From the NCBI RefSeq assembly GCF_017353255.1, contig NZ_JAFMYU010000029.1:1-64000 (forward strand): a DNA stretch of 64,000 nt, read 5' to 3'. This stretch comes from Fibrella aquatilis. GTDB lineage: Bacteria > Bacteroidota > Bacteroidia > Cytophagales > Spirosomataceae. Shown one piece after another: positions 41,310 to 48,632 of the stretch. Position 1 is the stretch's first letter. Each line of letters starts with the position of its first letter. A program made the position numbers and the translations under genes. The notes beneath the pieces are model-generated. The model saw only the letters and a program-made list of their open reading frames with translations, was not told where the DNA came from and did not search any database.

Positions 41310-41828
41310 ATGGACCCTCAATTTCCTATCGGCCGCTGGTCGGGGCAGGAACAGTTCACCGCCGCCGACATCACCGACCGTATTGCGCAACTGCGTACTA
41401 TACCGCAACAGTATCGGCAACTGACCGAATCGCTAAATGATGAAGACCTTTTGCGTACATATCGGCCCGGTAGCTGGAACGTCCGGCAACTGGTGCATCA
41501 CATGGCCGACACGCACGGGTGGCATTATTTCCGCATCAAACACGCCCTCACGCTGCCCGAAACGGCCCCCGGCATCCTGAGCACCGTCAACGACTGGGCC
41601 ACCCAACCCGACGGGCACGGTGCGCCGGTAGCACCCTCACTGGCGTTGCTGGAAAGCCTGCACGAGCGGCTGGCGTATCTATACGAACGTCTCGACGAAG
41701 CTGATTTGCAAAAGGCCTATTATCACCCGTTTCGGCAGGTGAACGTGACCCTGGCGCAGGCCATCGACATGGTTGTCTGGCACGGGCAGCACCACCTGGC
41801 ACATATCAGGCTAGCGCTTTTACAGTGA
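41310..41828 (+). CDS. DinB/YfiT-like thiol transferase family protein
   Basis: A 172-residue four-helix-bundle protein of the DinB superfamily, YfiT branch. The His triad for a metal is visible: H in RQLVHHMADTHGWHYF (about residue 63), and HGQHHLAHI near 160. TYRPGSWNVRQL and P-E-x-x-P-G are branch hallmarks. Members in Firmicutes transfer bacillithiol to toxins or drugs; in Bacteroidota the thiol is unclear. It follows the SMR gene by 26 bases, so a joint role in toxicant defence is a possibility. Its last codon is within the arm of the next hairpin. Confidence 0.88.
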   Translation: MDPQFPIGRWSGQEQFTAADITDRIAQLRTIPQQYRQLTESLNDEDLLRTYRPGSWNVRQLVHHMADTHGWHYFRIKHALTLPETAPGILSTVNDWATQPDGHGAPVAPSLALLESLHERLAYLYERLDEADLQKAYYHPFRQVNVTLAQAIDMVVWHGQHHLAHIRLALLQ

Positions 41829-41927
41829 CCAGTTCTACAGTATGCAGTATGCAGTGTGGCTGATGTCAGCACACTCTACGCTGGCGTCAGCCACACTGCA
41901 TACTGCATACTGTAGAACTGGTCACTG
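41823..41927. repeat. Inverted repeat with CAGTATG heptamers and shared core
   Basis: Near-perfect arms of about 45 bases with CAGTGAC CAGTTCTA CAGTATG CAGTATG CAGTGTG words and core GGCTGATGTCAG, loop CACACTCTACG, CTGGCGTCAGCC. The left arm overlaps the end of the DinB gene by six bases and the right end lies five bases from the accA stop. Fills the convergent gap. Confidence 0.95.
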
Positions 41928-41931
41928 ATTT

Positions 41932-42885
41932 TTATTCCACCACAACCCCCATGGCGCAGAACTTGTCGATGCGTTGGTCGATGCGTTCTTCGGGGGTGAG
42001 GGTGTTGAGTTCGGCGAGGTTGTCCAGGATGGTCCGTTTCAGGATGTTGGCCATCGCGGCGTGGTCGTAGTGAGCACCGCCAACGGGTTCGTCAACGATA
42101 CCATCGACGAGTTTGAACGAAGTCATGTCGGTGGCGGTGAGCTTCATAGCTTCGGCGGCCTGCTCTTTGTAATTCCAGCTACGCCACAAAATAGTCGAGC
42201 AGTTTTCGGGCGAAATCACGGAATACCAGGTGTTTTCGAGCATCAGCACCCGGTCGCCGATGGCAATGCCCAACGCCCCGCCGCTGGCTCCTTCGCCAAT
42301 GACGATGCAGATGACGGGCACTTTCAGCAAAAACATTTCTTTCAGGTTGCGGGCAATGGCTTCGCCCTGCCCGCGCTCTTCGGCTTCCAGACCCGGAAAC
42401 GCACCCGGCGTGTCAATGAGTGTCACGATGGGCTTATTAAACTTCTCGGCCATCTTCATCAGGCGCAGGGCTTTGCGGTAGCCTTCGGGGTTAGGCATGC
42501 CGAAGTTGCGGTGCTGCCGCTGCTTGGTGTTGCGGCCTTTCTGCTGCCCGATAATCATGATGGTCTGACCCTCTATTTCGGCAAAACCACCTACCATGGC
42601 CGGGTCGTCGCGCACGGTACGGTCGCCGTGGAGTTCAATAAACTGGTCGCACATTCGCTCAATGTAGTCCAGCGTGTAGGGCCGGTCGGGGTGGCGCGAG
42701 AGCTGTACGCGCTGCCAGCGCGTGAGGTTGCGAAATAACTCGTGCCGCAGCCGGTCGATGCTTTTCTCTAAGGTCTCAACAGCCTCCGATACATCGACCT
42801 TGTTGGTCTCGGCCAGCCGTTTCATCTCATCCAATCGACCTTCTAAATCGGCAATCGGCTTTTCAAAGTCGAGGTAGGTTCTCAT
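41932..42885 (-). CDS. accA: Acetyl-CoA carboxylase carboxyltransferase alpha subunit
   Basis: Alpha half of the carboxyltransferase that moves CO2 from biotin to acetyl-CoA, the first step of fatty-acid synthesis. The 317 residues have the full length and motifs: an N-terminal helical part ([18 protein letters not shown]), [69 protein letters not shown], and [12 protein letters not shown] (oxyanion). It lies 108 bases downstream of the beta-CASP RNase gene, with a long hairpin between them. accD is not in the window. Confidence 0.96.
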   Translation of the reverse strand: MRTYLDFEKPIADLEGRLDEMKRLAETNKVDVSEAVETLEKSIDRLRHELFRNLTRWQRVQLSRHPDRPYTLDYIERMCDQFIELHGDRTVRDDPAMVGGFAEIEGQTIMIIGQQKGRNTKQRQHRNFGMPNPEGYRKALRLMKMAEKFNKPIVTLIDTPGAFPGLEAEERGQGEAIARNLKEMFLLKVPVICIVIGEGASGGALGIAIGDRVLMLENTWYSVISPENCSTILWRSWNYKEQAAEAMKLTATDMTSFKLVDGIVDEPVGGAHYDHAAMANILKRTILDNLAELNTLTPEERIDQRIDKFCAMGVVVE

Positions 42886-42893
42886 AGAAAAGG

Positions 42894-42991
42894 AGTGGTA
42901 AGTGCTGAGTGGTAAGTGGTGAGTTTGCTTCCGCCAGAGCAGTTACGCTGGCGGAAGCAAACTCACCACTTACCACTCAGCACTTACCACT
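42894..42991. repeat. Inverted repeat with AGTGxxx heptamers and shared core
   Basis: Perfect arms of about 42 bases. The left arm reads AGTGGTA AGTGCTG AGTGGTA AGTGGTG AGTTTGC, then the core GCTTCCGCCAG, loop AGCAGTTACG, CTGGCGGAAGC. It lies between the co-directional RNase and accA genes, ending 3 bases from the RNase stop. Twin of 13957-14059. Confidence 0.97.
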
Positions 42992-42993
42992 TT

Positions 42994-44427
42994 TTAAAGT
43001 TCATACATCTGCCCTTTGGCGGGGATCTCTACGTTGGGGTAGCCGGCTTCGGCGAGAGTGCCTTTAAAAGCTTCCATGCTGCTGGTTTCGCCGTGGACGA
43101 GGAATATGCGCTTCAACGTTTCGGGCGACTGCATCTGTACGAAACCTAGCAGATCGGCGCGGTCACCGTGGCCGCTGAACACGTCGATTTTCTCGATGTT
43201 GGCCAGCACCTGTTTTTCTTCGCCCTTGATCGTCAGCGTGGGTTGGCCGTTCAGCAGCCGCCAGCCCAGCGTACCCTCGGCGCAGTAGCCAATGAGCAGG
43301 ATGGTGCAGTACGGATTGCCAATGTTGGCCGCAACGTGGTACTCGACCCGCCCGCCCTGCACCATACCCGACGACGAGATGATGATGCACGGCTCGTTAT
43401 AGTCAGACACCGCTTTGCTGGCCTTGCTCGACTCCAGAAATTCGAAGTTCTCAAAATCGAACAGCGTCTCGTTGGCGTCGAAGAAATCGCGGGCTTCTTT
43501 GCTAAGCTGGCGCACGTTTTTCAGATACACCTTGGTGCTCTCAAAAGCCATTGGGCTATCTGAGAACACTTTTATGGGCGGAAAACCCCGTTCCGAATAT
43601 AATCGGTTGAGCGTATACAGCAGTGATTGGGTACGCCCCACCGAAAACGACGGTATAATCAGCCGACCCGGAATATCGACGCAGGTACGCTTAATCACGT
43701 CGGCCAGGGCATCTTCGGGGCTTACATCGTCGTTGTGCATCCGGTTGCCATAGGTCGATTCGCACACTAGGTAGTCCACATGGGGCACGGTGGCGGGGTC
43801 GACCAGCAGTGGGTAGTTCTTGCGGCCAATGTCGCCAGAGAAGCAGATGCTTTTTTTCTGGCCGTTTTCATACACGTCGACCACAATGTGGGCGGCACCC
43901 AACAGGTGTCCGGCGGGCAGAAACGTGACGTTGCAATTGTCGGTAAGGCGAAATTTGCGGCCAAACTGAATGGCTACTACGCTCTCCATGCTTTCGCGCA
44001 CCTGCTTGTCGAGAAACAGGTCTTTCTGCAACTGCGATTGCTTGTCGCGGACCTTCTTTTTCTTGCTGTTGTTGAGGTCGTTGATCTTCCGTTGATTGAG
44101 CGATGCGGCGTCTTTCAGCAGAATATCGGTAAGGGCGAAGGTAGGTTCGGTACACAGAATCTGGCCTTCGTAGCCTTCGCGGTAGAGGTTGGGCAGGTTG
44201 CCCGAATGGTCGATGTGGGCGTGGGTGAGCAACACCACGTTCAGGCTGGAGGCTTCAAAGGGGAAGAAAGCAGCCGTGGGTTGTTCAACGGGAGGGGGAA
44301 CGCTACCGTTATGTGGTCGCTCCAGGTCGGAACCGCAGTCAATCAGGATGCGGTAATCGTCATCTAACTCCAGCAGATACATACTGCCCGTAACCTGCTG
44401 GGCGGCTCCCCAAAACGTTAATTTCAT
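42994..44427 (-). CDS. Beta-CASP metallo-beta-lactamase RNase (CPSF73/RNase J-like)
   Basis: A 477-residue nuclease of the metallo-beta-lactamase/beta-CASP superfamily, close to archaeal and bacterial CPSF73-like enzymes. Start chosen at MKLTFWGAAQQVTGS, the family N terminus. Metal motifs: HAHIDHSGN (motif 2), GHLLGAAH (motif 3), FSGDIG (motif 4), and the beta-CASP parts: CESTYGNR, FSVGRTQSLLY (motif A-like), SDSPMA, SGMVQGGR and FSGHGD (motif C His). It probably trims or degrades RNA 3' or internal sites, alongside RNase Y in this genome. Shares a palindromic promoter region with dacB. Confidence 0.92.
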   Translation of the reverse strand: MKLTFWGAAQQVTGSMYLLELDDDYRILIDCGSDLERPHNGSVPPPVEQPTAAFFPFEASSLNVVLLTHAHIDHSGNLPNLYREGYEGQILCTEPTFALTDILLKDAASLNQRKINDLNNSKKKKVRDKQSQLQKDLFLDKQVRESMESVVAIQFGRKFRLTDNCNVTFLPAGHLLGAAHIVVDVYENGQKKSICFSGDIGRKNYPLLVDPATVPHVDYLVCESTYGNRMHNDDVSPEDALADVIKRTCVDIPGRLIIPSFSVGRTQSLLYTLNRLYSERGFPPIKVFSDSPMAFESTKVYLKNVRQLSKEARDFFDANETLFDFENFEFLESSKASKAVSDYNEPCIIISSSGMVQGGRVEYHVAANIGNPYCTILLIGYCAEGTLGWRLLNGQPTLTIKGEEKQVLANIEKIDVFSGHGDRADLLGFVQMQSPETLKRIFLVHGETSSMEAFKGTLAEAGYPNVEIPAKGQMYEL

Positions 44428-44579
44428 GCGTGGTCTATACCGGCTTATATGGTCATCGCCAACAGACTGTAGGCACCCCAAAACCCCAGCGGGGCGGCGT
44501 GCCAGATTGGCGTATTTATTCGTTAATTGGGGCAAAAAGGGCTATTGCGTAACGCAGATACGGTATGCCAAAATTCCCT

Positions 44580-44595
44580 TAGCTTTGCAAAGCTA
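44580..44595. promoter_or_regulatory. Palindromic two-way -7 box
   Basis: TAGCTTTGCAAAGCTA is a perfect 16-base palindrome. It contains a perfect TAnnTTTG box on both strands. Divergent genes start at 44427 (minus) and 44665 (plus), so one dyad could serve both promoters and RNA polymerase could not load on both at once. Confidence 0.55.
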
Positions 44596-44664
44596 CGAAA
44601 AAGGCCCATACCGCCTAACCCCTACGCCGTGCCGACTACCCCCGCCCCAACCCGCTTTCTACGG

Positions 44665-46278
44665 GTGACTACACTCCTTTTTGCTTTATCAATCAGCTAT
44701 CTATCAGGGCATTGTAAAAATTCAATCGCCCCAGATCGCCAACTAAAAGGCTCTGCCGATAGAATAACTATAATTGATACCACGGCTTTGCAGCGCATTC
44801 GGGCGTGGGCCGAGGCCCTGCAACGTGGTTCGCTGGCGCAAAACGGCATCGTGGCCCTGTCGGTACGGCGCGTGAGCGACGGCCAATGCGTGTTCGGGCA
44901 AAACGAACAGACCAGCCTCGCCACCGCCTCGACGCTGAAACTAGTATCTACGGCCACCGCCCTGGCCACGCTGGGCAGCACCTATTCCTACACCACCACT
45001 TTGGAATATGACGGCACGATCCGCGACAGCACCCTCCAGGGCAATCTCTACCTGCGTGGCACCGGCGACCCGTCATTAGCCAGCGGTCGGTTTGCGGGAT
45101 ACCCCACCTGGGTACAGTTTCTCAAATCGGTCAGCAACAGTGTTCGGCAGGCGGGCATCCGGCGCATCAGCGGGGCCGTTGTTGGCGATGCCAGCTTTTA
45201 CGACGACATGCCCACCCCCGACACTTGGCCCTACGGTGACCTGGGTAACTACTACGGCGCAGGTCTTTTCGGACTAAATATTAACGAAAACCTCTACCGT
45301 GTGGCGTTCAAAACCGGTCCGGTGGTGGGGGTGGCCGCTCCCGTTTCGCGGGTAGACCCGGCCATGCCCTATCTGGCCCTGACCAACCACGTAACCACCG
45401 ACCAGCCTACCACCGGTGACGAGGTAGTTATCTACGGCGCACCCTTTCAGAACACGGTGGTGCTGGAAGGTACCGTGCCCGCCAATAGCACCGATTTCAT
45501 TGTGAAAGGAGCCATGCCCGACCCTGCCTATTTCATCGCCTACGCCCTCACCGAGCAGTTTCGGCGCGATAGCATCCGCGTGGCGGGCATGCCAATGTCG
45601 TACCGCATCGGTACCAGCCCCACGGGGGTAGTGGTGGCGGGTGTGGGCAACGACGTGCCGGGGAACATAGGCGCGGGAGGGGCATCACTCACGAGTAAAC
45701 CCCTGCGCCGGACCGAGATCACCCGTTACCTCTCGCCCCCGATGAGCGACCTGGCGCGGGAGACTAACTTCCAGAGTATCAACCTCTATGCTGAAGCCCT
45801 ACTGCGGTCGGCGGCGCAGAAACTGACCCAGAACCCACCAGCTATTCCGGCGCGTAGCTGGCCCGCGTCGGTGTCGGCCATGACAGGTTTCTGGCAAAGT
45901 AAAGGCGTTGATTTGGCGGGCTTTCGCCCCCGCGATGGCAGCGGCCTTTCCACGGTTGGGGCCATGACTACGGCCAACCTGACGGGTATTCTGGCGGCTA
46001 TGACCCGCGAGGTGGCCTACCCGGCATTCTACGCCAGCATTCCGGTGGTGGGGCGCACGGGCACAGTGAAAAACCTGGCCAAAAACACCAAAGCGGCGGG
46101 CAACATCCGGGCCAAAAGTGGCACTATTGAGGGCGTACGGGCCTATGCGGGCTACTTCACCGCCACCGACGGCAGCCTGATGTGCTTTTCATTTATGATC
46201 AACAAATACGCCGAAGGCAAATACGCCGCCCTAACCCCGCAGATCGAGAAGCTCTTCACACTGCTGGTGGCACTGTGA
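44665..46278 (+). CDS. dacB: D-alanyl-D-alanine carboxypeptidase/endopeptidase (PBP4 family)
   Basis: Penicillin-binding protein of the S13 family, which trims peptidoglycan cross-links and pentapeptides in the periplasm. I place the start at a GTG (44665) giving 537 residues with an N-terminal hydrophobic signal (MTTLLFALSISYLSG); the ATG frame at 44527 would add an implausible lead. Catalytic motifs: S-T-L-K in TASTLKLVS near residue 97, S-I-N in NFQSINLYAEALL near 375, and K-S-G in RAKSGTIEGVRAYAG near 492. The S13-specific extra domain is between the first two. The stop lies in a hairpin repeat. Confidence 0.92.
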   Translation: MTTLLFALSISYLSGHCKNSIAPDRQLKGSADRITIIDTTALQRIRAWAEALQRGSLAQNGIVALSVRRVSDGQCVFGQNEQTSLATASTLKLVSTATALATLGSTYSYTTTLEYDGTIRDSTLQGNLYLRGTGDPSLASGRFAGYPTWVQFLKSVSNSVRQAGIRRISGAVVGDASFYDDMPTPDTWPYGDLGNYYGAGLFGLNINENLYRVAFKTGPVVGVAAPVSRVDPAMPYLALTNHVTTDQPTTGDEVVIYGAPFQNTVVLEGTVPANSTDFIVKGAMPDPAYFIAYALTEQFRRDSIRVAGMPMSYRIGTSPTGVVVAGVGNDVPGNIGAGGASLTSKPLRRTEITRYLSPPMSDLARETNFQSINLYAEALLRSAAQKLTQNPPAIPARSWPASVSAMTGFWQSKGVDLAGFRPRDGSGLSTVGAMTTANLTGILAAMTREVAYPAFYASIPVVGRTGTVKNLAKNTKAAGNIRAKSGTIEGVRAYAGYFTATDGSLMCFSFMINKYAEGKYAALTPQIEKLFTLLVAL

Positions 46279-46372
46279 GCGAAAGAGTGAATGGTGAAAG
46301 AGCGGCTTGCGCAAGCGTATTCATGCGGAAGCCACTATTTCACTCTTTCACTCTTTCACTATTCGCTACACT
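46275..46372. repeat. Inverted repeat, GAAAGAG family (8-nt words)
   Basis: Imperfect arms with the right arm TTTCACTC TTTCACTC TTTCACTA and the left arm GCGAAAGAGTGAATGG TGAAAGAG, core GCGGCTTGCGCAAG / GCGGAAGCC. It begins in the dacB stop and ends in the histidine kinase stop, spanning stop to stop. Confidence 0.85.
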
Positions 46373-47799
46373 TGCCTCTCTGGCAGTACCACTACAAACG
46401 TGGAGCCTACGCCTTCCTGACTGCGGGCGGTGAGGTAACCCTGGTGGTAGGCCACCACGCGCTTACAGATGGCCAGGCCAATGCCGGTGCCTTCGTACTG
46501 CTGTTTGGCGTGCAGGCGCTGGAAGATTGTGAAGATGCGGTCGAGGTACTTTTCGTTGAACCCAATACCATTGTCGGTGACGAAAATCTGATGGTACAGC
46601 TGGTCGGGATAAAGCATGGGATAAGCAGACCCCGGTACCACATCGGCTGTGACCTGGATGCGGGGCGGCGTGTTAGGTCGGCGGTATTTCATAGCGTTGT
46701 TGATCAGGTTGGCGAATAGCTGATCTAATTGCGGCGGTACCATTTCCAGAGAAGGCATTGGTCCTACCTCAATCAGGGCATTGGTTTCTTTTAGTGACAG
46801 GTCAAGTTCAGCAATAACCCGGTTCAGCACGTCGCTCAGGGGCAGGTACTGAAAAGCCTCAGGTTGGTTGGCCACCCGCGAAAAATTGAGCAGGTCCTGA
46901 ATCAGTACCGACATCCGTTCGGCGGCGGCCAGCATTTTAGCTAAAAACGTTTGCCCTTCGGCATCAATAGCGTGGCTGTACCGTTCGTGGAGCAAACTAC
47001 CAAAGGCGCTGATCTTACGCAGGGGTTCCTGCAAGTCGTGGCTAGCCACAAACGCAAAACGTTCCAGCTCCTGGTTCGATATTTCCAACTGGTTGACCTT
47101 GGCCGTCAGGTCGGCCTCATACCCGCGTAATTGTCGCTCGTTTTCGGTTCGCCTCCGCAACTCTGCCGTAAGCATGTTATACATGACGAGCAGGATGATG
47201 AGCGTGGTGATGGCCAGCGAAAACGTAACAGTTAATCCCGTACGGTACGATTGGTTGGCCAGTGTATTGCGTTGCGTCATCAGCAATTGTTCGCGGCTGA
47301 TCATCTGCGCCGTCAGTTGCCGAACTCGATCCATGCGGGTTCGGCCTTCCAGCAAATAAGCTTGCCGCAGCGAGTCGGTCTCCGAATTGTCGAGCCTGAT
47401 CTGCCGGTTTGTAATGATGAGTTTAGCCAGCACCAATTGCCGGAGTTGCTTGCTGGCCCGTTGCTGAATGGGGTTGTCGGCAATGAGACTGTCCAGGTTA
47501 TTGAGTTGAGGCGCCAACTGAGGTTCGGCCAGCCTATAAGGTTCCAGAAAGGAAGTAAGCCGGGTGGCTACATACCCCCGTGATCCGGTTTCGACGTCTT
47601 TTAGCAGCGACAGAATAGTGCTGATGCGACTGATAACCTCAAATGTGTGGCTGATCCGCTGGTTGTCGCGCTTCGATTGGGTGTAGCTATGCAGCGACAG
47701 CCCAAACCCTATGATAACCAGAAAAATGGCTACCGTGAAGCCAACGGCAATACGCCGGTTGGTTTGTTCAGTAGGAAATAGGCCAGAAAAAAGACTCAT
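46366..47799 (-). CDS. Sensor histidine kinase with CHASE3 domain
   Basis: A 477-residue membrane sensor kinase. Two membrane helices (about 20-38 and 190-210) enclose a CHASE3 extracytoplasmic sensor domain (about 40-185, with DVETGSRGYVAT). A coiled-coil linker (215-248) leads to the HisKA helix with H254 in FVASHDLQEPLRKI, then an HATPase_c domain with LFANLINNAMKYR (N box), VTDNGIGFNEKY (G1) and GTGIGLAICKRVV (G2). No PAS or receiver domain and no adjacent response regulator, so it is an orphan kinase. The start MSLFSGLF at 47799 was preferred over 47877 because it precedes the first helix. The stimulus is unknown. Confidence 0.92.
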   Translation of the reverse strand: MSLFSGLFPTEQTNRRIAVGFTVAIFLVIIGFGLSLHSYTQSKRDNQRISHTFEVISRISTILSLLKDVETGSRGYVATRLTSFLEPYRLAEPQLAPQLNNLDSLIADNPIQQRASKQLRQLVLAKLIITNRQIRLDNSETDSLRQAYLLEGRTRMDRVRQLTAQMISREQLLMTQRNTLANQSYRTGLTVTFSLAITTLIILLVMYNMLTAELRRRTENERQLRGYEADLTAKVNQLEISNQELERFAFVASHDLQEPLRKISAFGSLLHERYSHAIDAEGQTFLAKMLAAAERMSVLIQDLLNFSRVANQPEAFQYLPLSDVLNRVIAELDLSLKETNALIEVGPMPSLEMVPPQLDQLFANLINNAMKYRRPNTPPRIQVTADVVPGSAYPMLYPDQLYHQIFVTDNGIGFNEKYLDRIFTIFQRLHAKQQYEGTGIGLAICKRVVAYHQGYLTARSQEGVGSTFVVVLPERQV

Positions 47800-47912
47800 C
47801 TGGGGCAGGCAGGGTGGTGGTGAAGGATAGCCCGTTGAAATGGCACAAGAGCTAAAGATAAACGCCTCAACAGGCATTTATTTGCAATATTAGCCAATGG
47901 ACACCATCCTGT

Positions 47913-48452
47913 TTACCCCACCGTTTCAATAACCAGATTGTGGTTAGTATAGATGCAGATGTCGGCGGCAATGTGTAGGCTTTCGCTCACCATTTCCTGC
48001 GCCGATAGCTGGGGAGCGTGTTTCTTGAGCGCAATAGCCGCCGACTGAGCATAAACTCCACCAGAACCAATAGCCGCCACGTCCATATCTGGTTCGAGCA
48101 CGTCGCCGGTGCCGGAAATCACCAGCAGGTCGTCTTTCGAGGCCACAATCATCATGGCTTCCAGCTTGCGCAAAAAGCGGTCGGTGCGCCAGTCTTTGGC
48201 CAGTTCGATGGCGGCGCGGCGCAGGTTGTTATTATAGTTGCCCAGCTTTTCTTCAAAGCGCTCGATGAGCGTGAAGGCGTCGGCAGTTGACCCGGCAAAA
48301 CCGGCTAGAATCTGTCCGCCCGCCAGCCTGCGAATTTTTTTGACGTTGCTTTTAGCAACGGTGTTGCCCATAGTGGCCTGCCCGTCGGCTCCCAACGAAA
48401 CTTGCCCATTGTGGCGGATGCCCACCACGGTGGTGGCGTGTACTGGTGTCAT
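47913..48452 (-). CDS. hslV: HslV peptidase subunit (ClpQ)
   Basis: Proteolytic chamber of the HslUV ATP-dependent protease; with HslU it degrades misfolded and regulatory proteins. The 179-residue sequence has a short propeptide (MTPVHA) and then T-T-V-V-G-I-R, whose first Thr becomes the catalytic N-terminal nucleophile. [31 protein letters not shown] and [17 protein letters not shown] are family blocks. Full length. The partner hslU is not adjacent on either side, although hslVU is commonly an operon; it may be elsewhere in the genome. Confidence 0.95.
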   Translation of the reverse strand: MTPVHATTVVGIRHNGQVSLGADGQATMGNTVAKSNVKKIRRLAGGQILAGFAGSTADAFTLIERFEEKLGNYNNNLRRAAIELAKDWRTDRFLRKLEAMMIVASKDDLLVISGTGDVLEPDMDVAAIGSGGVYAQSAAIALKKHAPQLSAQEMVSESLHIAADICIYTNHNLVIETVG

Positions 48453-48506
48453 GCGTTACCTGTGCTATTTCTGAACTGACAGTTTTTGCCGGGTCTTGGT
48501 TCATTG

Positions 48507-48537
48507 GCGAAGTGAGAGGTAAGAGCTAAGAGTGGAG
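48507..48537. repeat. Half element: AGTGAGA / GCTAAGA heptamers
   Basis: GCGA AGTGAGA GGTAAGA GCTAAGA GTGGAG. It resembles one arm of the repeats at 31535 and 38824, without a partner. It lies in the divergent gap between hslV and the Clp gene. Confidence 0.5.
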
Positions 48538-48632
48538 ATGTTTGAGATACAAAAGCAAACAGGCCTTGCGTTTAGTTACGTATACTATCTCAACCGGGTA
48601 ACTTCGCTGGTCAACCAACTTCTACCCTCGTT

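Noticed and set aside
42994-44427. Beta-lactamase activity of the metallo-beta-lactamase-fold protein at 42994
   Set aside because: The beta-CASP motifs and length show an RNA-processing nuclease, not an antibiotic hydrolase.
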